From positions 1,178,001 to 1,242,000 of the forward strand of contig JAPFBL010000003.1 of NCBI GenBank assembly GCA_026182355.1: a stretch of 64,000 nucleotides of DNA, read 5' to 3'. The position numbers and the translations under genes are program-made. The notes beneath the pieces are model-generated. The model did not search any database, was not told where the DNA came from, and worked only from the letters and a program-made list of their open reading frames with translations. Position 1 is the stretch's first letter; each line of letters begins with the position of its first letter. This stretch comes from Hermatobates lingyangjiaoensis. Lineage: Eukaryota > Arthropoda > Insecta > Hemiptera > Hermatobatidae. Of the stretch, positions 35,040 to 45,786 are shown piece after piece.

Positions 35040-36110
35040 TAAAAGCCTTCATTTCAGTTTGACTGTCCGATAAATGTATATCCCAGATTTCATAGGGAAT
35101 TGTTTTAGAGTCTCTCTGCACAAAATTTTATCGCAGCTTGCCGAATTTAATCGTGTTTATTCCTCCCAAGGCTTTAGAAATATGGCAGTTTAAGCCTTTA
35201 ATACTCACTCTCGTTTTGTTGCTAATTTTTGACCCGACAGTATACTAGACATGTACGTGACTCTTTCTCGAAATAAGGAAGAATCTGGTCTAGAAATTAT
35301 GTATGATCACTTCTAAACTCACTAACAATGTTATGTAAGAGACATTGTATCGAGAAACATGTAGACCAAATAATGAATGTTTAGTCCATTAAATTGTCAA
35401 ACATATGCTCTCTCATAGAGGTATTTCTATTTCAAACCAGTCTCAATAGACTGCTGATGGCTATCATAAGAATATCTAAGTAAGGGTAATAACTTATCTC
35501 TACTGGATAATGCGCAGGAGGTCATTGTATCTTTTATTTCTAGACTTGTTTCTCTTTGTATTTTATCAATGATCACTTGAGTACTTCTTTCATTTACTTT
35601 TGTGTACTGCACTACCGACTTGTGTAACAATATTTGTAGTGTAGAGTCAAAATGTAAAATCTGTGTTAGGACCCCAAGTTTTATTAAAGGAATCACATAC
35701 AGCAGTATTTTACTTTTATGGTTCTGGCCAATGTATCGGTGAAATGGCTAATCCAGTTCAACCCTTCATCTAAAGAGAGTCCAAGATATTTGCATACATT
35801 TGATACTTCTAGTTTATTATTTAGTTTAGTTATAATTTTCTATCTTCTTATTCATTAGAACTATAAGAATCGATTTAGTTGGCTATATATCTAGACCTTC
35901 CATGTTTTAATGATTTGGAGAGCATGTTGTACAAGCGAAAAAAAACAGAATCATCAAGCTTTATATTTCTTATGATAACAAGGTCATCTACTACGACCTT
36001 GTTATGTTTATGTTGTATTATATCTTCTGGGATATCTACAACTAAAAGAGTGGTAGCGCTGCTCCCATAAAACAGTCTTTCGTGGTCACAGTTCGACTTC
36101 TGGTAAATGC
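35040..36110 (-). pseudogene. Non-LTR retrotransposon ORF2 relic (jockey/CR1-like reverse transcriptase)
   Basis: Read on the minus strand, fragments in the correct order resemble a LINE reverse transcriptase. First comes a GSxxTxLLVVDIPEDI segment near 36065, which matches the usual GSVLGPLLFLLYINDI block. Next is VVDDLVII near 35990, at the place of the catalytic YxDD box, with the aromatic residue replaced. Then comes CKYLGLSLDEGLNWISH near 35750-35800, a characteristic jockey/CR1-type block. The region near 35050-35260 looks like the C-terminal tail. Stops and frameshifts separate these blocks. N-terminal endonuclease and most fingers are missing, as in a 5'-truncated insertion. The 89-codon frame at 35427-35696 lies between blocks and is not itself recognised. 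Confidence 0.65.
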
Positions 36111-36155
36111 TATTATTACAATAATTATAAAATGGTGGCTAAATATGATTTAGAC

Positions 36156-36583
36156 CAGTGTTTGCCAAAGTGGGCGGTGCATTGAAATCGGGGGGCGGTA
36201 ATGCAAAAAGGAGCGGGGATTCTATTTCCATAAATTGAAAATGTTCATGCAATATAATTTCTAAATTTAAGTGTAAACACGACATGTAAACTTCTAGGAA
36301 ACGTTTTCTTAAAATTTTTGTTTTGATAATTCATTTTTATGTTAAAAATATCTTCTCACCTAAGTTTCTTTTATTGTATATTAATTCTTTTCATAAATAT
36401 GCTATGAAACAATACATCTATTGGATTCTAAATAAATATTCCATTAGTAATTATTTTACTTGAATTATTAAAATGTTACTCATTTGGTTATTTAGTCCAG
36501 GAATCTGATTATTATTCAAGGGTGTTGAGATATAGGTTTATGGACCAAGGGGCCGGTCACTTGAAAAAGTTTGGGAAACACTG
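36156..36583. mobile_element. Non-autonomous hAT element (428 bp) with perfect 8 bp TSD
   Basis: ATTTAGAC flanks both ends at 36148-36155 and 36584-36591. The left end is CAGTGTTTGCCAAAGTGGG and the right end, on the other strand, CAGTGTTTCCCAAACTTTTT. This terminal sequence and the duplication length are typical of hAT elements. The inside is AT-rich without transposase. It inserted close to the 5' side of the LINE relic. Confidence 0.85.
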
Positions 36584-36591
36584 ATTTAGAC

Positions 36592-36765
36592 TTATCAAAC
36601 GATGTGACCTTAGCGAGTCCAAAAACATTCTGAATACAGACCCACGCATCCATCCACACACATTCCCTTATTATTGTAAAAATATTAAAAAATGGTCCAC
36701 ATGTCTGTATGTGAATAATCACAAGGTGTAAATCTATAACAAATTCAAGGTATACTTTTTTCATA
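36592..36765 (+). repeat. Family R fragment (diverged)
   Basis: Short match to the 3' half of family R: TCAAACGATGTGACC, a short spacer, then an ATCCACACACA-rich stretch and a later CACATGTCTGTATGTG. It is too diverged for confident limits. Confidence 0.35.
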
Positions 36766-38119
36766 ATTCCTATAATTAGTTATACAAAAGTAATGAAATC
36801 ATTCATTGCAATAAAAGAAGAACTTTGTAAGTAGAAATCCTTCTTTGATTTTAAAAGCTATGAGTATTTTTTGTTGAGAGGGTTAGTAACGTCTTCAGGA
36901 GTCCGCCATCTTGATAGCCCCAAACGCGGAAGAACTTAACTTAACTTGCTGTCACACCAAATCATTGGAACCACAACATGTTAGCAACAAAGATAACTGT
37001 TACCTATCTTAGGATTGAAGTAGGTCATAATAAACCTTTTTTTGCTCCTCCCAAAAACGCATCAATTACTACTAAAACTTTGTTGACAACTCTATATAGT
37101 AGGTGAGGAGTAGGAAGGTGATTGGAGACCGAGCATTGGAGCTCTCTTGTAGGGGGATCTTTACGGAGTTAGTAGTAGCAGAGTTGGGAAATCTTTGATT
37201 ATTGAAATTCCTACCAATGAACCATTCTGTCTTTCCCCAAAAAACATCTAGATTAGGTTTACCGTAAATTTGGTATTCTGTATGTTGTCATTTGTAGATT
37301 TGTTTAGAGTAGGCATTTTTAAAGTGTAACTAATTACCAGTAATCTTCCATTACTTATTATGGCTTATACTTCTTCGTGTGATAGTATTCAGAATATATT
37401 TGATCCCCAAGCGAAAGTATTTAGTCATAATCATCTACAAATTTGTACTATCATGTATTGAAATTACAATATTTATTTATTGCATCAATTTTTATTGTGT
37501 AAGCATTACTTGTTGAAATCTCTCCTTCTAGGTTGGCCTTTAGACTTGGAAAATATGTATATTTTGACTGCATTTCTGCAAAGAATTCAGCTACTCATTA
37601 TTACTTTACGGATTCAAATATTCCAATAGAAATATCATCGTCAAGATTGATGCTTAACATTATTTTCCTTTTGGAAGAAAATATTAAAGCATTATTGATA
37701 AAATTTCCACGTCCGGATGATTGATACTTGGTGAGATTGATAAGAGGGTATCGCTGATATCAATACGTGCAGCCCCAGGCGTATTTCAATATAAAATGAG
37801 ATGCCCTCAGGAGGGGAGTCTGAATAATTGATTCAATATCTCACTGGTAATAGATATTAATGTAACCATAGTCGCTGCATATTTTACGTCTGCTTTAATT
37901 AATAAACACAATACAAGTGCATGTTTTCGATGCGCTATTGATTTCATTTATTTGAATAATTACAAGCTTGATATTTTAAACAAATCATCAAACATTTTTA
38001 CTCCTACCATAATTGTTTAATCAAAAAAACTGTTCTATCATTATTTAAAATTTCCCTGTTTTAATGATTATTAGGTACTTCCTAATGAAAGTATATATTG
38101 CTATATATAAATATTGATA
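36766..38119. other. AT-rich spacer, nothing recognised
   Basis: No element or gene signature. The 63-codon frame at 37533-37724 has no family resemblance. Confidence 0.5.
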
Positions 38120-38210
38120 ATTCCCTATATGAAAAAGGTTTTAAATAAAAACCGAAACGTTGGCTATGACAGTTGAATTCGAACCTGAAGAACTGACCGA
38201 GTTCTGATAA

Positions 38211-38255
<45 letters not shown>

Positions 38256-38320
38256 ATGATCAAACCACAATAAGAAATGGGAAAACAAGACTAAGATCTT
38301 TCAATCGTAACAAGCGGTCA
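38120..38320 (+). repeat. Composite: Penelope-like fragment, (TA)n and family P arm
   Basis: In order: a block with AAACCGAAACGTTGGCTATG and CCTGAAGAACTGACCGAGTT, whose AGAACT...AGTTCT forms a hairpin and which matches 32091-32195 inverted; then a (TA)n microsatellite at 38216-38251; then the family P block ATGATCAAACCACAATAAGA with GATCTTTCAATCG. The composite stops where Helitron copy D begins. Confidence 0.55.
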
Positions 38321-38734
38321 GGTATGAGGACATGGCGAGCTCAAACTTTGACACTGGATTTGTGTATGCCTAACTTAAAATATAGGCTCTAAATGGATTC
38401 AAAATTAAGTACAAAAACGAAGTTATAGGGCTTTAAGCGTATTTTCCTAACTTCACAGACAAGTTTGTTTTGAAAATACACAGGTGAAGCAAGTAGGTAG
38501 GTATTGTTAGTTGATTTTAATTTCATTGGAGCATATGAATATATTGCGTATTTGACATCTTTGAAAAAGTGTTTCCCAGAGTTGAGGATGTACTATCTAT
38601 TAGGAATAAATAGTTTTGTAAACGAGCAATTCTCAACTCTTAATACGAACAGGCAGAAAAAATCAACAGAGATGTTCTTACGCTATATCATACCGAAGAA
38701 AGACCTTACAAGTCAGTAAAGACATTGGATTAGT

Positions 38735-39240
38735 GATGAAGAAGCAATTCATTATCTAATTGAATTTCTTGACTCTGAATTTATTTCTCCTGAACTGCCT
38801 GCTCATGAGTAAAAACTTAAAGTAGGAGAACCAATCATGCTGCAATTTAGTAGCAGTAACAAATTTCATGTTACGAAACATGAGTGTTCCAAAACTGTGC
38901 AACGGGACACGACTCTGAGTTCGTACTCTACACAGATATGTCATAGAGGCGGACATAATGACTGGATGTGGTATTGGGGAGTCTGTGTGTATACTACACA
39001 TACCATTGATTCCGAGCCACTGTCTGTTTATGTTGAAATGATTGCAAAGTCCGGTCAGAGTGTATTTCGCAATGACGTTAACTAAGTCGCAAAGGGAGAC
39101 TTCATCTAACGCAGGAATACAAGGTAGCGAAACCGAGTTTTTCTCACATGGTCAAATGTAGTTTACTTGCTCAAGGGTCAGAGGTTTCAACTCTTTCTTC
39201 TAGCATGAACCTGAAGGACAGACAGCTAATTTAGTGTATT
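38735..39240 (+). pseudogene. Helitron Rep/Hel relic (copy D)
   Basis: Same helicase tail as in copy A: EFLDSEFISPELPAHE, a stop, KLKVGEPIM, then CNGTRL and FAMTLTKSQRETS in shifted frames. A chance frame (38837-39085) overlaps it. The stop after PAHE is shared with copies A and B. At the NGTRL block the coding shift also matches, so these copies share a dead ancestor. Confidence 0.65.
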
Positions 39241-39342
39241 TTGAGGCATTTGTTTAACACTGTAGTAATAATGGTATTTTCTACTATTCTATAATTTCTA
39301 ATGACATTTTGAAATACCAAAAATGACGGAACTTCTGATTCC

Positions 39343-39390
39343 TCCGTGGTATAGCCGAAAGGCATAGGCACACGGCAATAAACCAAAACA
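39343..39390. mobile_element. 48 bp retroposed fragment with 15 bp TSD
   Basis: The 15 bp sequence GGAACTTCTGATTCC occurs at 39328-39342 and again at 39391-39405, bracketing 48 bp that copy A lacks. The insert starts TCCGTGGTATAGCCGAAAGG and ends in an A-rich tail (AATAAACCAAAACA). The duplication length and A-rich end suit LINE-driven insertion of a SINE or LINE 3' end. The source family was not identified. Confidence 0.65.
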
Positions 39391-39449
39391 GGAACTTCTG
39401 ATTCCGTCAAAGACGGGTACGTTTGCTATGTAGTATATATAACTGTAAA

Positions 39450-39815
39450 CTTTTTTTTAATTTAATATTTGCTTAATAAATACACTGGTAATAATGTAAG
39501 GTATGGGACCAGAGTAGCCCAGTGGCTTGCGTGATCGCCGATGACAGTAGTCATGCAAATGTATTATAAATAAATATAACAAACAAATATTTTTTTAATT
39601 TAAAATGTGGATAATATAAAAGATGGTAATAAAGTAAAGGGATCTAGCCAGGGTAGCCAGTAGCTTGCTTGCTCACCGATGACAGTAGTGCAAATGTATT
39701 ATAAATAAATACAACAAAAATATTTTTTTTTAATTTAATATTTGCGCAGAATAAACACTGGTAATAAAGTGAGGTATGGAACCAGATTAGCCCAGTGGCT
39801 TGCGCGCTAGCTTTT
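39450..39815. repeat. Tandem repeat (~130-140 bp, ~2.7 units) with tRNA-like A-box
   Basis: Three units start near 39450, 39589 and 39720. Each has a T-run, TTAATTTAA, then GGTAATAA(T/A)GT followed by GTAGCCCAGTGGCTTGC or a variant, and ATGTATTATAAATAAATA in the two fuller units. The string TAGCCCAGTGG fits the RNA polymerase III A-box. No clear B-box follows, so this may be a tandemly amplified SINE head or coincidence. The third unit is cut off by Helitron copy E. Confidence 0.6.
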
Positions 39816-39825
39816 GACTGGAGCA

Positions 39826-40152
39826 CGTTAATTAGAACTAACTCATTTCAAGTTTTCTTTACGTTTCATACTTCAGAGTAGCCACATGTACCCTTAGAAT
39901 AATTTCTGTCTATCGGTTTGTCGACAAAATATTGCCACCATAAGACATATAAAGCTGAAACATTGATTGTAGATTTGTGTTTGTCTAACTTAAAGGTATA
40001 CAGAAGCATTTGTTTAGCACTGTACTAATAATGGTATTTTCTACTATTCTATAACTTCTAATTGTAGTATTAGTATAATACTATAATTGATATTTTGGAA
40101 TACCAAGTATAATAGAATTTTTGATTCCGTCAAAGACGGGTACGTTTGCTAG
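39826..40152 (+). mobile_element. Helitron copy E (internally deleted, 327 bp)
   Basis: Starts with the shared AACTCATTTCAAGTTTTC block and jumps, at about 39993, to the 3' block (GTATACAGAAGCATTTGTTTA). It ends with the intact hairpin and CTAG at 40149-40152 before T. The whole middle, including the helicase relic, is deleted. The exact 5' end is unclear because it merges with the third unit of the preceding array. Confidence 0.8.
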
Positions 40153-41859
40153 TTTTGCTATAAGATTAGCATCAGTATTTCAAAATATAACATTCATGTT
40201 AAAAAGAAAAGACTGTAAATACAGTAAATTTCATTCATGAATTAAGATGCAACCAACAGAAGACGGTAAGGTTAACTTAAACATTCTACTTGTCTCTTGA
40301 GCTCACCTGTGCAGTCACAGCAACCAAGCATAATTAAGCAATCTAACCAGGTGCAGTATATAAATTCTGTGCCCCTGCACAAACTAAATGAATACAAATG
40401 CAGTATCTTGAGATAAATTAAGTGTAATAATAATACATAAGGTCGTAAAATATAATAGAAGCATAAATCATTATACTGAAATTTTTAGTGAATATCAGTT
40501 TAATAGCTAAAGTCACAACACAATGCAAAAGATCATAACCATAGGATCATATTTCATTAGAAGTCATAACCATAATTCACAATTTAGTAGTTTATTGTCT
40601 CATAATTATTCATAAAGTAATCGTAATTTCTAAGTATTAATTACTATCTAATATTCGTCATTTTAAATTCTTCTTTTCTAGAGTTAATTAGTTTTTGATT
40701 ATTAAAGTCAGTTACTACTTTAAAATGAATCAATTGAAAGTATACTCTAGAAGGTTTCAATGCGTAAAATAAATTACTGAAAAAGTAATTGATTCTAATC
40801 TCCCATCTTCTTTTTCCTGTATGTAACAGCTCCATCTGAACTGGTGGAATCATGATGGGCAACACTGGCTTTGAAGCTAATATTCTTTGTTTTCGAAAGT
40901 ACTCAGAAAAAAAAGGAACAAAAACTGATTTTTACATTTCTTTAGCATTTATAAAGTAGCTTTGCGATCATTACAAACTGTTTGATAAATTTATGGAAAT
41001 AAAAGAAGACCCAAAAATAGTTATTATTATGTTTCTAGACAACAGATAATCCAAAATGTATTATAAGAATCTGAGAATGTTAGAATGTCACTCAAGGGCC
41101 TGCTCCTAATCAAATGTCGTCTCAATACATTAAAATTTTGTCCAAATTTAATGATTATTAAAAATCAACATAAATTGTGTAATAAAGAAAACGCCGATAT
41201 GTTTTTCATTGCGAAACAAAGGAGAGTTTTATCAAACTATCCCTTAACACTCATGATGATTCAGTGACCATTGCATGATGAAATATATGCATAAGATCAG
41301 ATTTAGAAAAGCAAGACGTCTTCTTAGTGCATCCAATTGATCCTCACCATGAGGAATGGGACATTACTCCATAATCTTGTTTAACGCTCCATAGGTCACA
41401 GCCATCTTAAAGCCACCTCATTTTTTTTTCTTAACCGCTACATTTAGGATTGTTTATTGCGGAGGATGGGCTTAGTTATCTCTCTCAAGTAAGTTTTTGA
41501 TTATGTCATATAGAACATTTTTCTCATCAGAATCAAATTTTATTGGCCTGTAAATTAAAGATTATGATCCTTTAATTTAATTACACATTAAATATACTTA
41601 TTTAAATAAGTATATTTAAATTTACTTATACGTTCATAAAGCCTTATCATAACAAAATATTTAAATTTTATAATCTTAATTAACTTTTTAAAATATAAAA
41701 ATTCTATACCTTTATCATCAATCAAGTATCAATTTCATGGGTGTTATCAAAACATGAATTAACATTTAAAAATCCTTGTAATCAACTCTCAGATTGTGTC
41801 TTAATTGAATTTCTTATTTCAAAGCGGCTATTTTAGCAATAAATGTTTAGATACTGTTA
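40153..41859. other. AT-rich spacer, nothing recognised
   Basis: A slightly GC-richer patch at 40300-40400 (CACCTGTGCAGTCACAGC) is the only contrast. No coding frame was convincing. Confidence 0.5.
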
Positions 41860-42270
41860 GACAAAAATGCTCAACCAAGTACAGTCTGATAATAAATCAA
41901 ATCGAATATCAACAAATCAACTCGAAAAATGAATTAATAAATCTATTTGAAACACCAACATTTTTACATAAAGCCCACAATTCTGTGTAATAGATTATTG
42001 GAGAACGTCATACAAAAAATATTTGTTTCCATTGGCGTCCTTAAAACTAGAACCATGTTATTTGAGGAAATGTACATCACTATGAAGTATTCTGCGAAAT
42101 TAATGGGACTGGAATACCTCTGTCCACGATGACAGATACTTTAACCCTGTCTTTAAACCCCATTTTAATGGAGTAGTTTGGAATGACCACCACAGATTGA
42201 ATTATGGTTTATTGCCTTCAAATACTGTATTTGATGATACTTTTTTTACGACCAACAGGTCTGTTAGACT
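41860..42270. repeat. Diverged local direct duplication, copy 1
   Basis: Shares with 42750-43015 the ordered blocks TTTTTACATA, CACAATT, TAATAGATTATT/CAATAGATTATT, GG(C)(A/G)TCCTTAAAACTAG and CAACAGGTCTGTTA. The spacing differs, so both copies have acquired indels. Confidence 0.6.
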
Positions 42271-42749
42271 TGGCACTCAAATTATGAATCCGATTCCACT
42301 TGATACAGATCTTTCATTTTTAAAAATAATCATTTGAATTTCATCTTTTTGAAGTTTACGAGGAAGTATTTCGTGAATTTTGCTCAATTTATTTTACTAA
42401 TTTATACAAGAATAAATATAAGCGTTGGTCATGAATGACCACTTTTTCAGAGTAAATAAATGTTGCTGCTGTAAGTGATGGCTTTACAAAAATAAATTAG
42501 TGCAACTTTTTCAATTCAAAAATAATAAAATATCTTCTAAAGCGCACATTTTTCGATTCCACTTTGAATTCACTTACAGTGTATTCATACTCATTTCGCA
42601 ACAACTTTCTTGTTCTTTGGCAAAATGATAATGAGTGCAGATGTAAATAATTAAAAATCTATCGTTCTAAACTAAAAAAACCTGTTTAAAATACTGGATG
42701 TAAAAAAATCCATAATTGTTACCCACATTGTCAATAAAAATAACTTTAA

Positions 42750-43015
42750 AAATAACAATGGTTTAAAATCTTTAAACCACATATTAAATGAGTAGTCCAA
42801 TAATAAATAAAATTATTTGCAACTACAATATTTTTACATATAGTTCACAATTACGTGCAATAGATTATTTGAAAAATTCTTATAAACTCTGTTTTTTACT
42901 GGCATCCTTAAAACTAGGATGTTAATTCCAACCCTAGTTTTAGATGCTACAAAACATTGTACTGTATTGTGTTTTGATGATCAACAGGTCTGTTATACTT
43001 TGTTGTTAGACAAAG
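42750..43015. repeat. Diverged local direct duplication, copy 2
   Basis: Second member of the pair with 41860-42270, about 870 bp downstream in the same orientation. It is shorter after the ACTAG block. Confidence 0.6.
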
Positions 43016-44104
43016 CCTGACAACAAAATTAAAGAAACACCGTTTAAAAAAAGATCAGGAAAAAAAATGTTACTGGGATGTTTTTATTACTTCCTTTTTT
43101 ATGTGAACTTTAGCACACCCAAGTATTCTTCATCAACTGCGACAAGGAACTATCGTTATCAAGCCTCCAAGTCTCTTTGCAGAAATGGTGTATCTAGTGT
43201 TGCAAGAATCAGAAATTCTGAAATATGAATGAATTATAAAACCATCTGAAAGCACTTGGAAAGTCCACTACATGTGCCTAAAAGGTGCTAACATGACTGG
43301 GAAGTCAATATACCTGCTATAAGTGAGACGTAGTGCTATTTTTACATTTTCTGTAATGAAAAATAAATGTGTTGATTTTAATGTTGAAAAACCAAAAAAA
43401 AAAAAAAAATCTGGAGTGGCCTACACTCTACTTTACTATAAGTAACTTAATGTCAAATTTCTTGAGTATATAAAACATAACGTCTCATTTAAGCATAACG
43501 TAAACATCTAAATGGGATATAATTATTAGCCTTTCATTCCTGAGGTAGTACAGATAGTGACTGAAGGACATATCAATTTATAAGCTTATTTTTGTACATC
43601 ACAAATAATTTATTATTTGCAAATAATTGAATTAGTATAACTACAGCAGTAATAACATTTTTGAAAAACCAAAGTGAATGTTTCTTAAAACGATTTATTC
43701 TCCTACAAGAGAATGGCTTTCGTTCAAACAGCCAGTGGATTTCTTACATCATTTACTTAACATCCTTCTACATTGAATATTAAAGTAAAATTTTAAAATT
43801 TAAAACAAGAAAATACCCTCTTTTTCTGTGAAAAACTTCTTAACAGCGAAGAAAATGTTATTTTAAGGTGCTTTGTTAATTAAGGATGTACGATAATTAA
43901 ATTTATTAAACTCTAAACGAAAGATTCCAATTATGAATTATCATTTACATTTTTGGTCTTTTATATAATTATTATACTGGGAATTTTAATCTTTAAAATA
44001 ATAATAATAATAATCTTCTTAGTATTTAATAAGATCATTTTCCTTCCCCTTTGTCAAATAACATATATACGAATTTTTTCTGAGTGAGTGTTATTATTTT
44101 CCTG
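43016..44104. other. AT-rich spacer with a weak exon-like stretch
   Basis: A pyrimidine-rich run ending in AG at about 43111 is followed by about 100 bp of more complex sequence, but all three frames soon stop and no donor follows. A TGAGGTAGTA string at 43541 is a chance let-7-like match without a hairpin. Confidence 0.4.
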
Positions 44105-45068
44105 CACAATATTATTCCTCTTACATCTCATATAAGTCAATAAACAATTTAAATTATTCCTTTATAAATATCAATTTTATATCAGTGGATTTGCTCAAAA
44201 AATTTCTAAGTCAATGTAAACAATGTAAAAAAATATAAAAAATTCGACAAGTATAGCAGGTGATCTCTTAGTCTAGGATAAACAAAGGGTTTTTATATCG
44301 TTATTGCTCTTTCCCGTAATTTAAACTTTATGAATTTTTTTTATGAACTGCTAATTTTTTGTTCAATTGTTGGTCAAATTTTCATTATTTTTAAATGAGC
44401 CGTTTCGCGTCAAAAAAACATTTTCTGAAAACAGAAATCGTACTATAACGCCCCTTTAGCTAATGTAATTTTGAAAAAAAATATCTCAACTCATTCTCCA
44501 CATAATGTTCTATTTTTATGCATAGTTTCATTTTGCTTCGTCAAACAGTATGGCTTGTATTGCTGTCACAATGTTTGAGATTGAATTATAATTCATAATT
44601 ATTACATTTTAGGAAAAAAAAATATTTCCCGTTGTTTTAAAATTCTGAATATATTTTTCGTTTGTTCCATTTGTAACCTCAAAGATAATGTCAAAATTTC
44701 AAAACTCTAGGGTTATCAGCTTAAGAGAAATAAATGTTTTAAAAAAAACGGTTTTTGGCAAAAAAAGTGACTTTCCCATCATGCATAATTCTTCCCAAAC
44801 AATAGGGATCTTTGTCTAAATGGGGCCCATTTTTGTGTAAAATATCAACTTGATCCATCAAAGATTCTGGACCGTAGCGTGGTAACAAGCAATGCTAACA
44901 CACGCACCCACCCACCCACCCACCCACCCACACACACACACACACAGACATCATCGTAAAAACCTAATAAAACGACTTCTGGGACCTCAAAACATGTAAT
45001 TCCGTCAAAATCTCGAGATCGAATTTTTTCACGATCACTATACTTTACTTATAGTAAAGTAAAAAAAA
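44105..45068 (+). repeat. Interspersed repeat family R, copy 2
   Basis: Best-preserved partner of 12165-13070, with the same landmarks in order and a terminal palindrome ACTTTAC-TTATA-GTAAAGT at 45042-45060. The ACACAC-rich block is expanded here into (CCCA)n followed by (CA)n. No coding frame was recognised. Confidence 0.7.
44898..44950. repeat. (CCCA)n plus (CA)n microsatellite
   Basis: Several CCCA tetramers run into about ten CA dinucleotides inside family R copy 2. The corresponding positions in the other copies are shorter CA-rich stretches. Confidence 0.95.
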
Positions 45069-45491
45069 ACGGAGAAGTTTTTTCCTACCCTCAAGTCAGA
45101 GATCAATAGCACAGAAGTAATTTATTGCCAGCAGTGTAGGATTAGTGTAGGATTTATTTTAAACCAGCAGGCATTTTTGAATTAGATGTATCATATAACA
45201 AGCGTTACTCTATTAAAAAAAAGAAAGAACCTAATATATATACTAGTTATTGCAGTTCCTGTGGAAACCAATAGTTGTATTACTTTACTAGTTAAAACTT
45301 CACTAGTGAATACTAAAACAAGGAATTAGTAGTGAAGCGTTTTAGATGATGATTCTAATTAGAGCTACATATTTGCGTCTATTAGTCAGATGCTAGAGCT
45401 GAATAATGGGCACTCCAAAACATGACAGCGTTTACCGTTTGGTGTGTACTACAGCTTGTGTCACTCTCAAAAAATATAAGCTGAGCCCAGT

Positions 45492-45731
45492 TTGAATTCC
45501 AAAGAAAAGGTTGAGTTAAAGAAAGAGACGATTTGTGGTAGAATGTCTTCTTTTAGCAATATAAGAGTATTAAAGACTTTAAATGAAAGAGACATTGAAT
45601 TGTTTGACGCATGTACTATCAAGTCCCTATCTTACTGGGATCTGGGGTACAAAATATTTATCAAAATTATTGAAATTCTTGATGTTCTATCTATAGCTAT
45701 GTTATATTCTATAGCTATGTGTCTAATATAA
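45492..45731 (+). CDS. Open frame of 79 codons, unknown
   Basis: Starts with an ATG-independent (TTG-type) codon in the frame as given, so the true start is unclear. The peptide has a charged N-terminal half (KEKVELKKETICGR, then LNERDIELFDACTIK) and a hydrophobic end. No domain was recognised. It lies just upstream of the split exon at 45787-46809, but in no demonstrable relation to it. It may be a retroelement relic or chance. Confidence 0.15.
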   Translation: MNSKEKVELKKETICGRMSSFSNIRVLKTLNERDIELFDACTIKSLSYWDLGYKIFIKIIEILDVLSIAMLYSIAMCLI

Positions 45732-45786
45732 GAATAGAGTCACTGATACTTAAGTATCTACCTCTAATGTCCCGTACATGACTAAG

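Larger units (their letters stand above)
38327..39429 (+). mobile_element. Helitron copy D (5'-truncated)
   Basis: Homologous to copy A from the second 148 bp unit to the end. The 5' terminus and first unit are missing. The hairpin CCGTC-AAA-GACGG is intact near 39403-39415, but the terminal CTAG reads CTAT (39426-39429). A 48 bp insertion flanked by a 15 bp direct repeat interrupts the element at 39343-39390. Confidence 0.85.

Noticed and set aside
35427..35696. 89-codon minus-strand frame
   Set aside because: It falls between reverse transcriptase blocks of the LINE relic and does not itself match them. It is treated as part of the decayed element, not as a gene.
43085..43215. Possible exon after a pyrimidine-rich acceptor at about 43111
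   Set aside because: No donor was found and frames stop within about 40 codons; no family resemblance.
43541..43558. TGAGGTAGTA, a let-7-like string
   Set aside because: Only the first ten bases fit, and no complementary arm lies nearby to form a precursor hairpin.
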